The notes beneath the pieces are model-generated. The model made no database searches. It saw nothing but the letters and a program-made list of their open reading frames with translations, and was not told where the DNA came from. 64,000 nucleotides of DNA, from assembly GCA_963774195.1 (NCBI GenBank), contig CAVZDY010000001.1, positions 1,798,001-1,862,000 on the forward strand, read 5' to 3'. The position numbers were made by a program, and so were the translations under genes. This document shows positions 51,939 through 60,798 of this stretch, one piece after another (position 1 is the stretch's first letter; each line of letters begins with the position of its first letter). Source of the DNA: Roseiarcus sp963774195 (GTDB lineage: Bacteria; Pseudomonadota; Alphaproteobacteria; Rhizobiales; Beijerinckiaceae).

Positions 51939-54056
51939 ATGCAAAACTTGGGGATTCAACGGGGGAGCCTGCGGCGTCGGCTGCTGGCTTGCGCCGCTGT
52001 CGGCATTTTCGCCGGCAATTCGATCTTGCCGGCTCTCGCCGATGCGAACGACAACAAAACCGCGTCGCCGATCAAGCACGTGATCGTCATCATCGGCGAG
52101 AACCGCAGCTTCGACCATATTTTCGCGACCTATCAGCCGGTGAACTCTGGCGAGAAGGTGCTGAACCTCCTCTCCGAGGGCATCGTCAAGGCTGACGGCA
52201 CGCCCGGCCCGAACTACAACAAGGCCGTTCAGTACAGCGCGAACGACTACGACGTTTATCACCTCGCGCCGCCGCAGCAGCCTTACAGCACGCTGCCGAC
52301 CGCGACCGTCGGCGGCACGAAGACGCCGTATGTCTGCGAGTTCTTCGGCATCACCTCGGGCACGACCTGCAACGACTATCCGAACGGCCCGCACTTCACC
52401 CAACTGATCCAGCAGAAGATCGAGAACGGTCTCGAGCCTGAATATCAGCAGTATCTGCTGACGGGCGGCACCGGTCAGACCAACGGCGTCGCCGACCTGC
52501 GCGTCCACTACGACAGCCAGACCGCGACGACGCTGCCGCCTGGGCCCTACCAGCTGACCAACAACGTCAACCCGGCCTACCCGATGCCCTACGACGCCTA
52601 CGCGGCGAGCCCGGTGCATCGCTTCATGCAGATGCAGCAGCAGCTCGACTGCGACGCCAGCAAAGCCACGCGCGGCGAAAGCTTCGGCTGCTCGAATGGC
52701 CTCTACGCCTGGGTCGAGCAGACGGTTGGCGCCGGCTCGAACGGCAAGGCTCCGGCGACGGCCTACACGCCGGCCGCGCCGTACGAAGGATCGACCTCGC
52801 TCGGCTTCTACAACGTGCAGCAGGGCGACGTTCCCTACTTCAAGCACCTCGCCGACACCTACGCCATGAGCGACAACTTCCACCAGTCGGTCAACGGCGG
52901 CACCGGCGCGAACCACATCATGCTCGGCACCGGCGACGCGATTTATTTCTCGGACGCCAACCTCAAGGCGGCCACCCCGGCGCATAACCCGGTCAACCCC
53001 GCCGCTCCTGGCACGGCGCTGCCGGGCTATTCGAACGCGCTGAACGAGATCGAGAATCCGAATCCGCAGCCGGGCTCCAACAACTTCTACACCGAGGACG
53101 GCTACGGCGGCGGCAACAGCTCGCCGACGGCGCCGACGAACAACACCAACTACGGCGGCGGCTCCTACGTCAATTGCGACGACAATCAGCAGCCCGGCGT
53201 CGGCGAGCGTGAGACCTATCTCAAGAAGCTGCCCGATCCGGTCAAGCCGAACTGCGATAAGGGTCACTACTATCTCGTCAACAACTATAACCCGGGCTTC
53301 TTCGGTGACGGCAGCAACGCCTACACCGACACCGACCCGAGCAACACCGTCTTCACCGTTCCGCCGTCGAGCGTGAAGACGATCGGCGACCTGCTGCTCG
53401 ACCAGCAGGTCTCGTGGACCTACTATGGCGACCAGTTCGATCGCTATCTCGACGACAAGTACGACCAGCAGGCCACCGACGAGTACTGCAACATCTGCAA
53501 CTGGGCGCAGTACGACGCGGCGATCATGACCAGTGCGTCGGTCCGCAAGGCTCACCTGAAGGACACGTCGACGCTCTATGACGGCCTCAAGAGCGGCGAC
53601 ATTCCCGCGGTGTCCTACGTCAAGCCCTCGGGCCTGGTCGACGGCCATCCGGCTTCTTCGAAGCTCATCCTGTTCGAAGGCTTCGTGAAGAAGATCGTCG
53701 ACGAAGTGGAAGCCAACCCGACGCTTCGCGCCAACACCGTCGTCTTCGTCACCGAAGACGAGGGCGGCGGCTACTGGGACTCGGGCTACGTGCAGCCGCT
53801 CGACTTCTTCGGCGACGGCACCCGCATTCCGCTGATCGCTGTCTCCAAGTACAGCAAGGGCGGCCACATCTCGCACGACTACACCGACCACGTTTCGATC
53901 TCGAAGTTCATCGAGCGCAACTGGCGTCTGCCGCCCATCACCAACCGCAGCCGCGATAACCTGCCGAACCCGGTCTACGCGAAGAACGACTACGTTCCGG
54001 TCAATTCGCCGGCGCTGGGCGATCTGTGGGATCTGTTCGACTTCCCCGCGAAGTAA
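51939..54056 (+). CDS. Secreted phosphoesterase (PF04185), copy 3
   Basis: A 705-residue paralogue from the ATG at 51939 with TTTGGGGGTTT upstream; an upstream ATG at 51924 is not preferred. The signal segment, ENRSFDHIFATYQP, GGTGANHIMLGTGDAIYF and VTEDEGGGYWDSGY are intact. Same length as copy 2. Its first half is closer to copy 1 in several places (such as PGPNYNKAVQYSAND, the TVGGTKTPYVCEFFGITSGTTCNDYPNGP stretch and APYEGSTSLGFYNVQ), its second half to copy 2, a mosaic pattern. Followed by a clear intrinsic terminator. Confidence 0.85.
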   Translation: MQNLGIQRGSLRRRLLACAAVGIFAGNSILPALADANDNKTASPIKHVIVIIGENRSFDHIFATYQPVNSGEKVLNLLSEGIVKADGTPGPNYNKAVQYSANDYDVYHLAPPQQPYSTLPTATVGGTKTPYVCEFFGITSGTTCNDYPNGPHFTQLIQQKIENGLEPEYQQYLLTGGTGQTNGVADLRVHYDSQTATTLPPGPYQLTNNVNPAYPMPYDAYAASPVHRFMQMQQQLDCDASKATRGESFGCSNGLYAWVEQTVGAGSNGKAPATAYTPAAPYEGSTSLGFYNVQQGDVPYFKHLADTYAMSDNFHQSVNGGTGANHIMLGTGDAIYFSDANLKAATPAHNPVNPAAPGTALPGYSNALNEIENPNPQPGSNNFYTEDGYGGGNSSPTAPTNNTNYGGGSYVNCDDNQQPGVGERETYLKKLPDPVKPNCDKGHYYLVNNYNPGFFGDGSNAYTDTDPSNTVFTVPPSSVKTIGDLLLDQQVSWTYYGDQFDRYLDDKYDQQATDEYCNICNWAQYDAAIMTSASVRKAHLKDTSTLYDGLKSGDIPAVSYVKPSGLVDGHPASSKLILFEGFVKKIVDEVEANPTLRANTVVFVTEDEGGGYWDSGYVQPLDFFGDGTRIPLIAVSKYSKGGHISHDYTDHVSISKFIERNWRLPPITNRSRDNLPNPVYAKNDYVPVNSPALGDLWDLFDFPAK

Positions 54057-54112
54057 TCGACTGGGGAAAACGTCGGTCCGCGCCAGCGGGCCGGCGACCC
54101 GCGAATGCAACG

Positions 54113-54142
54113 AGGCCCGGCGTATGACGCCGGGCCTTTTTT
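54113..54142 (+). terminator. Intrinsic terminator after phosphatase copy 3
   Basis: AGGCCCGGCG (54113-54122), loop TATGA, CGCCGGGCCT, then a run of six T (54137-54142). Textbook rho-independent terminator. Confidence 0.85.
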
Positions 54143-54243
54143 CGTCTAATCCTCGGTCGGGCGCGACCGTCACGCGCCCGACACATAAAGACGACAATCG
54201 ATTGACGGCGCGACCTTTCGCGCGATCGACAATGGAGAATGAC

Positions 54244-54780
54244 ATGGCGCCCGCGCGCTCTTTGCGCCGTCCCGATCTCGCGTTGCGCTTGGTCATGGCT
54301 CCTGCCGCGCTCGCGGCAATTCTTGGTTTCGCTCCTCTCGCCGCCGGCGCTGCGGACCTGACGTCGACGGGCGAGCAGGCCTACAGACACGGCGATTACG
54401 TTCGCGCCGCGCAGCTGCTGCTGCCGGAGGCGGAGGCGGGCCGCGCGACGGCGCAAGCCTATCTCGGCTTCATGTACGAGAACGGTCTCGGCGTTCCCCA
54501 GGATTTTGCGACTGCCGCGAAATGGCTGACGCTCGCCGCGGACCAAGGCGTGCCGACCGCCCAATATCTCCTTGGCGGCCTCTACGATCGCGGTCAGGGC
54601 CTCAGCCACGACCCCGTCAGGGCTGAGATTTGGTACAATCTCGCGGCGGCGCACGCCGACCCGGGCAATCGAGAATATTGGCAGGGGATGCGCGACGCGG
54701 TGGCGAGCAAGTTGACGCGAGCCGAACTCGACGAGGCGCAACGACGCGCCCAGAATTGGGTCCCGCCCGCCCAGCCCTGA
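54244..54780 (+). CDS. Exported SEL1-like (TPR-type) repeat protein
   Basis: A 178-residue protein; the ATG at 54244 has GGAGA 7 bases upstream and is preferred over the ATG at 54232. A signal peptide covers about residues 10-38 (LVMAPAALAAILGFAPLAAGA). The mature part has SEL1 repeats: LLLPEAEAGRATAQAYLGFMYENGLGV, ATAAKWLTLAADQGVPTAQYLLGGLYDRG and RAEIWYNLAAAHADPG. These are protein-protein interaction modules. It follows the phosphatases and precedes the minus-strand prepilin peptidase gene; a link to secretion is possible but unproven. Confidence 0.8.
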   Translation: MAPARSLRRPDLALRLVMAPAALAAILGFAPLAAGAADLTSTGEQAYRHGDYVRAAQLLLPEAEAGRATAQAYLGFMYENGLGVPQDFATAAKWLTLAADQGVPTAQYLLGGLYDRGQGLSHDPVRAEIWYNLAAAHADPGNREYWQGMRDAVASKLTRAELDEAQRRAQNWVPPAQP

Positions 54781-54813
54781 TCAATCGTCGTTGGCGCGGA
54801 CACGACGGGTTTC

Positions 54814-54904
54814 CTGTCATGCCCGCGCAAGCGGGCATCCAGGAGCCAGAGGTGGAAGGCCGGCGGGCGGTTGTCTGGACCCCCGCTTTTCGCGAGGGTG
54901 ACAG
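54814..54904. repeat. Dispersed palindromic repeat, family A, copy 3
   Basis: CTGTCATGCCCGCGCAAGCG then GGCATCCAGGAGCCAGAGG, a centre with GGCGGTTGTCTGG, and ACCCCCGCTTTTCGCGAGGG then TGACAG. This copy resembles the element at 8466 most closely. It sits between convergent genes and just beyond the prepilin peptidase stop. Confidence 0.8.
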
Positions 54905-54915
54905 TAGGAACTCGC

Positions 54916-55413
54916 CTAATACCCCGCGCGGCTCGCGAGCCAGCAGAGCCAGATCGAGGGCGCGAGGACGACGCCGAACGGCATTTTCGTGAAGGGGTCG
55001 AGCCGTCGCCCCAAACGCAGGCGCATGACGAAAGCGAGCGCGAGGCCGGACAAAGCGGCGAGCTCGATCGACCACGACAGCGCGCGCCAATCCAGCCAGA
55101 ACGCGGCGGCGCCGGCGAGCTTGACGTCGCCCAGGCCCAATCCGCGACGACCGCGCAGGCGAAGGTAAAGCGCCGCGAAGCCGTAGAGGAGCCCTGCGAC
55201 AACGATCGCCCGCGCGCCGGCTTCCAGCATCGCCGCCGCCCAATCGGCGCCGCCCTCGAGCGCGATCTCAACGAGGCCGAGCGCGGCGACGCAGGCGTTG
55301 AGCGCATTGGGGATGATGAGGGCGCGCCAGTCGGCGACCGCGATCGCCATCATCAACAGTGCGAGGAGCGCGCCGAGGACCCCCTCGGCGCCCGTGAATG
55401 GTTGGCTCGTCAC
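54916..55413 (-). CDS. gspO: Type IV prepilin peptidase (A24 family, no methyltransferase domain)
   Basis: A 165-residue membrane protein starting at a GTG (55413) that overlaps the gspD stop (GTGA). Only the peptidase half is present: catalytic Asp28 in AIAVADWRALIIPNALN and Asp96 in the GLGDVK motif (GLGLGDVKLAG). Full PilD enzymes of about 290 residues carry an N-terminal methyltransferase with a zinc site; this short CpaA-like form does not. It would process the pseudopilins made from gspG, gspH and gspI nearby. About six helices. Confidence 0.85.
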   Translation of the reverse strand: MTSQPFTGAEGVLGALLALLMMAIAVADWRALIIPNALNACVAALGLVEIALEGGADWAAAMLEAGARAIVVAGLLYGFAALYLRLRGRRGLGLGDVKLAGAAAFWLDWRALSWSIELAALSGLALAFVMRLRLGRRLDPFTKMPFGVVLAPSIWLCWLASRAGY

Positions 55414-57719
55414 TGCGCCGGCTTGGCCAGCACGTTCAGCGCGGCCGGCAGGTTGGTGGAGTCGATCTGGCCGCTGCGCATCTTGGCGCGCAATTGTTCG
55501 GCGACCTCAGCCGCGTCGACGCCGCTGTGGATGACCTGTGGATGGATCATCACCACGAGCTCGGTGCGTGCGTCGGAGACGCCGGTCGTCGAGAAGGCGC
55601 CGCCCACGAGCGGCAACTGATCGAGCACCGGAATGCCGGAACGTGACTTGTTGCGCGTGTCGCTGACGAGGCCGGCGAGCACGACGGTCTGCCCGCTATT
55701 GACCGAGATGACGCTGTCGACCTTCCGCTCCGAAATGGTCGGCGTGAGGTTGGTGGTGCTGGAGCCGTTGTTCGGCACGCTGCTGATTTCCTGCTCGATG
55801 GCGAGCGTCACGTTGTCATTGGGACTGACGTGCGGCTGAACGTGCAGGATAATGCCGGTGTTCTGGTACTCGACGGTGTTGACGACCGCGTTGTTGGCGC
55901 TGAGCACCGTCGCGCTGCCCGTCGTGATCGGCACCTGGTCGCCGACCTCCAGGGACGCCTTCTCGTTGTCGACGACGACGAGCGACGGGTTCGAGAGGAT
56001 CTTCACGTCGGTCAAAGCGTGCAGGGCGTTGATGATCACGTTCGGCGTGGTCGCTCCGCCGACGAAGACATTGAAGCCGGGGTTGGCGCCGATGCCGGCG
56101 GTCGGTTGCCCGGTCGCCGAGTTGATCAGCGACCCTGCGTTGTTGGTGAGGTAATATTGAACGCCGTAGTTGAGCTGGTCGTTGAGGGTCACTTCGGCGA
56201 TGGTGACGTCGATGGCGACCTGCATGCGCGGCCGATCGAGCTGGTTGAGCGCCCGCTCGATCGTCCGATAGCTCTCCGCGTTGGCGTAGATCAGCAGTGA
56301 GTTGGTGCTCACATCAGGGGTGATCCTGACGCCGGGCAGAATGGCGGGGCCAGAGTTGCCTTGCGACCCGAAGGCGCTGGTCAAGGCGGTCGTCGCGACG
56401 CTCCCGAACGGAGACGAGGAGCTCTTCGAGTTTGAACTCGAGCTGGAGCCGGAGCTAGCGCTAGCGTTGGAGGTCGGGCTGGAGCTCGAGCTGGAGCTTG
56501 AACCGTTGTTGGTCGCGCCGCCGGTCAGTCGCTCGGTCGCGCTCAAGGAGGAGGCGCCGGAGGACGGAGCCGTTTGCTCGCCGGCATCCTCGCCGGCGCC
56601 TCCGCCGCCCAAAAAGATGTTCTGCAGCAAAGCGGCCATCTGTTTGGCGTCGCCATAGTGAACCTTATAGACCGTCACGCCGGCGCTTGCGCCGGTCGGC
56701 AAATCGAGACGCTCGATCCACCGCGACGCCGCGCGCAACAAATCGGGCTTGGCGGCGACGACGAGGATCGCGTTCTGCCGCGCGACGGCCTGGAACTTCA
56801 CGAGCCCATGGCCGAGACCGGATTCACCGGAGTCCATGACCTTTTCCAGTTCGCTGACGATCGGATCGGGCTCGCTGTTATGGACGGGATACATGCCGAC
56901 CGACTGGCCGCGCAGCCAGTCGACGTCGAAGCTGCGCACCGTATCCACCGCCGACTGACGCTCGGGACCGGTGCCGACGACCATCAGCAATCGGCCCGAC
57001 GGATCGGTGCGAATGGCGCCGGGGCGGGCCGCGAAACCTTCGAGCAGTTTGGCGATCGTCGGGCCGGACACATATTGCAAGGGAATCACAGACATGCCGT
57101 AGCCGGCCTGCGTGCCGTCGCTGCCCGCGACGTCGGTGGAGCCGGGGGCCCCGTCGCCGAGCGGGGCGATTCGATAGCCGGCGCCGTCGCGGATCATGAC
57201 GAGGTTGTTGGCGCGCAATCCGTTTTCGAGAACGAATAGGACGTCCTTCTTGCTGATCGGCCGCCCGGTCGCGAGCGTGACCGAGCCTTGCGCTCTGGGG
57301 TCGATCTCGTAGCTCACTCCCAGAATATCGCCGAGCACGGCCTTGGCCACGTTGGCGATCGGCGCCGATTCGAAATTGAGCGTGAAGCCGTCGCTCGTGA
57401 CGTTGGCGCCCTCGACTTGAGCGCTGGCGACCTGGGCGCCGCTGGCCATCGTCCCGCCGTCGGGGGCCGATCCCGGCGATCGCGCGGGCGCCGCGTTGGA
57501 TCCGAAGAACGAGAATCCCTTGAAGCCCGATCCGCTCGGCGCCGGATCGTTCGCCGCGGTCGGAGACCGGGGCTGGAAGTTCGCGTTGCGCACCGCGTCC
57601 GCTGCGGTCGGCGCTTCGTCGCTACGTTCCTCTAGCGTCGGGCTGCATCCCGCGAGCGCGAGAACTGACCCGAGGACCAGGCACCGACGGCCAAGCCGCG
57701 CAATATTTCGACGACGAAT
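55410..57719 (-). CDS. gspD: Type II secretion secretin GspD (lipoprotein, non-ATG start)
   Basis: The outer-membrane secretin, about 769 residues if it starts at the ATT at 57719. From the GTG at 57593 it would be 727 residues but would lack any signal peptide. The extra 42 codons read as a lipoprotein signal: basic n-region, hydrophobic core and lipobox LALAGC at residues 20-25. A TGA lies directly before the ATT, so no upstream ATG, GTG or TTG exists; CTG at 57680 is the only other option. N domains follow (VLGDILGVSYEIDP, ISKKDVLFVLENGL, VSGPTIAKLLEGFA, YKVHYGDAKQMAALL), a Ser-rich linker near 400-440, and the secretin core with VDVTIAEVTL, DVKILSNPSLVVVDN, and SGIPVLDQLPLVGGAF. Confidence 0.85.
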   Translation of the reverse strand: MRRRNIARLGRRCLVLGSVLALAGCSPTLEERSDEAPTAADAVRNANFQPRSPTAANDPAPSGSGFKGFSFFGSNAAPARSPGSAPDGGTMASGAQVASAQVEGANVTSDGFTLNFESAPIANVAKAVLGDILGVSYEIDPRAQGSVTLATGRPISKKDVLFVLENGLRANNLVMIRDGAGYRIAPLGDGAPGSTDVAGSDGTQAGYGMSVIPLQYVSGPTIAKLLEGFAARPGAIRTDPSGRLLMVVGTGPERQSAVDTVRSFDVDWLRGQSVGMYPVHNSEPDPIVSELEKVMDSGESGLGHGLVKFQAVARQNAILVVAAKPDLLRAASRWIERLDLPTGASAGVTVYKVHYGDAKQMAALLQNIFLGGGGAGEDAGEQTAPSSGASSLSATERLTGGATNNGSSSSSSSSPTSNASASSGSSSSSNSKSSSSPFGSVATTALTSAFGSQGNSGPAILPGVRITPDVSTNSLLIYANAESYRTIERALNQLDRPRMQVAIDVTIAEVTLNDQLNYGVQYYLTNNAGSLINSATGQPTAGIGANPGFNVFVGGATTPNVIINALHALTDVKILSNPSLVVVDNEKASLEVGDQVPITTGSATVLSANNAVVNTVEYQNTGIILHVQPHVSPNDNVTLAIEQEISSVPNNGSSTTNLTPTISERKVDSVISVNSGQTVVLAGLVSDTRNKSRSGIPVLDQLPLVGGAFSTTGVSDARTELVVMIHPQVIHSGVDAAEVAEQLRAKMRSGQIDSTNLPAALNVLAKPAQ

Positions 57720-57755
57720 TCACGAAGGCGCCACCCTGGGGAAATGCAAGACACT

Positions 57756-57838
57756 CATTGAAACGACTGCGAAAAATCATTAAAGGCTGGGTGGTGTCAA
57801 GAACACAAATATTTCTTCAGTCACAGCATTGAAACGAC
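57756..57838. repeat. Direct repeat in the gspD/gspE divergent region
   Basis: CATTGAAACGAC occurs at 57756-57767 and again at 57827-57838, 71 bases apart, in the region between divergent gspD and gspE. It may be a regulator binding site pair. Confidence 0.5.
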
Positions 57839-57858
57839 ACTGTCATGAAATCTTCAAA
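57819..57858 (+). promoter_or_regulatory. Weak Pho-box-like element at the gspE start
   Basis: Contains CTGTCATGAAA (57840-57850), a perfect first half-site, followed 11 bases later by the poorer CTTCAAA. It overlaps the gspE ATG (57845), which is unusual for an activator. Low confidence; recorded because the same regulator may control the phosphatases. Confidence 0.3.
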
Positions 57859-59566
57859 TGGCGCGTTGTCGTCAGTATTGGACGTCGAGAGCGAACATCA
57901 CGCGCTCGTGAGCTTCTTGCGCCGCAACCGCGCCGACGCACGGGAGGACGATTCGGTCGCCCGTACCGCTGGAGCGCGGTCGCGTATTTCTCTGCGGCAG
58001 CTTTGGGAGGCTAGCGACGTCTCGGCGCACGATCTCGCCGACGAGGTGGCGCTGCGCTACCGTCTGCCTCGGCTGAGTCTGAACGATCTGATGCAGCGGC
58101 GAGCGCTCTGCGCGGGTTTTTCGGCTCGCTTCCTGCGCGACGCGGCGGTGTTCCCCTTTGAGGACGCCGACGGCGCCCAGCGCCTGGCGATGGCGGATCC
58201 CGGCGATCTCGCGGTTCTGCGCGCCGTCGCCATCGAGTTCGGCGACGCGCCGGAGATCGTCGTCGCCTCGTTCGACGACATCGCCACCGCGCTCGGGCAG
58301 CGCATCGGCGAGACGAGAGCGGCCGAGAGCGAAGGGTCGACGGCCTCCAACGCCGCGGTGGAGGAGAGTGTCGAGAATCTGCGCGATCTGGCGAGCGGCG
58401 CGCCGGTCGTGCGCGCGTTCGACGAGCTTCTCGAAAAGGCCATCGATCTGCGCGCGAGCGACATTCACATCGAGCCGACCCGCGACGCCCTCGTCGTGCG
58501 GTTCCGCATCGACGGTCTGTTGCGGGCGGTCGCCGCGCCGAGCGACATCATCCCGCACGCCTTGATCTCGCGCATCAAGATCGTTTCCGGCCTCAACATC
58601 GCCGAGCGCCGCCTGCCGCAGGACGGCGCCGCGCGGTTGAAAGTCGCGCGCGCCGATATCGACATTCGCGTCTCGACCATGCCGACGCAGCATGGCGAAT
58701 CGGCGGTGCTGCGCCTCCTGGCGCGCGACCGCAGCCTGGTCGACGTGAGCAAGCTCGGCTTCTCCAGCGCCGACGAGCGCAAGGTGCGCCGCGCGATCGA
58801 TTTTCCGCACGGCATGATCATCATCACCGGACCGACCGGCAGCGGCAAGACGACGACGCTGGCGACGATGCTGTCGATGCTCAACACGCCGGCGCGCAAA
58901 ATTCTCACGATCGAGGACCCGATCGAGTACGAAATCGCTGGCATTAACCAATCGCAGGTCAAGCCGTCGATCGGCCTCACCTTCGCGACCGCCATGCGCG
59001 CCTTCGTGCGTCAGGACCCCGACGTCATCATGGTCGGCGAAATTCGCGACGCTGAAACCGCCGGCATAGCGATCCAGGCCGCGCTCACCGGCCACCTCGT
59101 GCTGACGACGCTGCACACCGAGACGGCCGCCGCCGCCGCGCCGCGCCTGATCGACCTTGGCGTCGAAAGCTTCCTGCTCAAGTCGACGTTGCGCATGGTG
59201 CTGGCGCAGCGCCTCGTGCGGCAGTTGTGCGAGCGCTGCAAGACGCGGCGGACGCTCGGCCGCGGCGACCTCATGGCGGATCCGCGATACGAGATCTGCG
59301 GCTTCGCCGTCGGCGAAGTCGTCCACGAGCCGGGCGGCTGCGAACGGTGCGGCGGCTTCGGCTATCGCGGCCGCGTCGGCGTGTTCGAGGCGATGGAAGT
59401 GGCCGGCGAGACGCGCGACTTGATCGAGCCGAAGATCGACGGGCACACGCTCGACGAAGCGGCAATCCGCAACGGCATGACGACGATGATGCAGGACGCC
59501 GTCGCCAAGTGTCGCGCGGGCGTCACGTCGGTCGCCGAAGTGCTGCGTGTGACGATGGCGAGGTAA
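57845..59566 (+). CDS. gspE: Type II secretion ATPase GspE
   Basis: A 573-residue secretion ATPase. N-terminal part of about 190 residues (MshEN-like), then the ATPase: SGAPVVRAFDELLEKAIDLRASDIHIEP, Walker A GPTGSGKT at 329-336 with Lys335, LTIEDPIEYEI (Asp box), the Walker B region DVIMVGEIRDAETAG, and the tetra-cysteine zinc site C462-x2-C465 and C499-x2-C502. All required residues are intact. The ATG at 57845 has no strong ribosome site; divergent from gspD. Confidence 0.92.
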   Translation: MKSSNGALSSVLDVESEHHALVSFLRRNRADAREDDSVARTAGARSRISLRQLWEASDVSAHDLADEVALRYRLPRLSLNDLMQRRALCAGFSARFLRDAAVFPFEDADGAQRLAMADPGDLAVLRAVAIEFGDAPEIVVASFDDIATALGQRIGETRAAESEGSTASNAAVEESVENLRDLASGAPVVRAFDELLEKAIDLRASDIHIEPTRDALVVRFRIDGLLRAVAAPSDIIPHALISRIKIVSGLNIAERRLPQDGAARLKVARADIDIRVSTMPTQHGESAVLRLLARDRSLVDVSKLGFSSADERKVRRAIDFPHGMIIITGPTGSGKTTTLATMLSMLNTPARKILTIEDPIEYEIAGINQSQVKPSIGLTFATAMRAFVRQDPDVIMVGEIRDAETAGIAIQAALTGHLVLTTLHTETAAAAAPRLIDLGVESFLLKSTLRMVLAQRLVRQLCERCKTRRTLGRGDLMADPRYEICGFAVGEVVHEPGGCERCGGFGYRGRVGVFEAMEVAGETRDLIEPKIDGHTLDEAAIRNGMTTMMQDAVAKCRAGVTSVAEVLRVTMAR

Positions 59567-59571
59567 GACTG

Positions 59572-60786
59572 ATGCCGACGTTCCGCTACAAAGCGCTCAC
59601 CGAAGCCGGCGAAATCGTCAGCGGCGCGGTCAGCGCGCCGAGCGCCCAGGAGGTCGCCCAGCGCGTTACGCACCTCGGATTGATCCCGATCGAGACGACC
59701 GCCGAAGCGAAGGAAGGTGGGGGAGGGGGCAGCGTCTTCTCGATGTTCTCGGCTCCGCGCGCCGAGGATCTCACCATTTTCACCGGCGACCTCGCGCTGT
59801 TGCTGCGCACCGGCGCGCGGATCAACGACGCGCTCGAAATGCTCGCCACGGACGCCGATATCGGCCGCATGCGCCCGACGATCGCCGCGCTCGTCGCCTC
59901 CATCCTCTCCGGCGAGAGCTTCGGTGAGGCGCTCGGCAAGCGGCCGGACGTGTTTCCGCAGATCTATGTGGCGTTGGTGAAAGTGGGCGAGGCGTCGGGC
60001 ACGCTGGCTCCCGTTCTCGAAGTGTTGAGCGCCGAGCGGCAACGCGCGGAGGCGATGCGTCGCCGCCTCTCCGACGCGCTGCGCTACCCCGCCTTCCTCC
60101 TGCTGGCGGCGGGTGGCGTCCTGCTGTTCTTCCTGACGTTCGTGCTGCCGCAATTCGCGAATGTGTTCCGCGACTTCAACACGAAGCTCGATCCGGTGCT
60201 CGCCACCTTCCTCGCGCTCTCCGACTATTTGCGCTCGCATACGGAGACGCTGGCGATCGGCGCGGTGGCGTTCGTGCTGGCGCTCGTCTTGATTATGCGC
60301 CAGCCGGCTGCGCGCGGCGCCGTGATCGGCGCGCTCGCGCAATTGCCGATCGTCCGCCCGGCATTCGAACATTATCGGACAAGTCTGTTCTGTAGAAATC
60401 TCGGCCTGTTGCTTTCGAGCGGCGTTCCGCTTCCGGCGAGCCTGCGTATCCTCAGCGATATCATGACCGCGGCCGGCGGGTTCACACAGTGGTCAAATAT
60501 GATCGACAAGGTCCGCCAGGGCGGGAGGTTGTCGGAAGCGCTGACGGCCTCGCGAGCCTTGCCCCCGATGGCGGTGAGGACCCTGCGGCTCGGCGAGGAT
60601 TCCGGGCAGTTGCCGATGCTCGCCGGGCGCGTCGCTGACTTCTACGAGGCCAAACTGCAACGAAGCATGGACCGTATGCTGGGGATCATCGGCCCGATCG
60701 CGATCATCTTCGTCAGCACGATCGTCGGCGGCCTTATCGTGTCGGTGATGACCGCCCTGATTTCCGTTAACCAAGTCGTCAACTGA
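59572..60786 (+). CDS. gspF: Type II secretion inner-membrane protein GspF
   Basis: A 404-residue membrane protein from the ATG at 59572, five bases after the gspE stop. Two T2SSF domains with three helices: FTGDLALLLRTGARINDALEML, YVALVKVGEASGTLAPVLEVL near residue 128-148, a membrane stretch LLLAAGGVLLFFLTFVLPQFANVF, the second copy from FCRNLGLLLSSGVPLPASLRIL, and a C-terminal membrane helix. The family order E-F-G is normal. An open frame to 59227 is a shadow of gspE. Confidence 0.92.
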   Translation: MPTFRYKALTEAGEIVSGAVSAPSAQEVAQRVTHLGLIPIETTAEAKEGGGGGSVFSMFSAPRAEDLTIFTGDLALLLRTGARINDALEMLATDADIGRMRPTIAALVASILSGESFGEALGKRPDVFPQIYVALVKVGEASGTLAPVLEVLSAERQRAEAMRRRLSDALRYPAFLLLAAGGVLLFFLTFVLPQFANVFRDFNTKLDPVLATFLALSDYLRSHTETLAIGAVAFVLALVLIMRQPAARGAVIGALAQLPIVRPAFEHYRTSLFCRNLGLLLSSGVPLPASLRILSDIMTAAGGFTQWSNMIDKVRQGGRLSEALTASRALPPMAVRTLRLGEDSGQLPMLAGRVADFYEAKLQRSMDRMLGIIGPIAIIFVSTIVGGLIVSVMTALISVNQVVN

Positions 60787-60798
60787 GGATTGGAACCC

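Noticed and set aside
51864..54296. An 810-residue antisense frame over phosphatase copy 3
   Set aside because: Antisense to a real gene with no recognisable domain.
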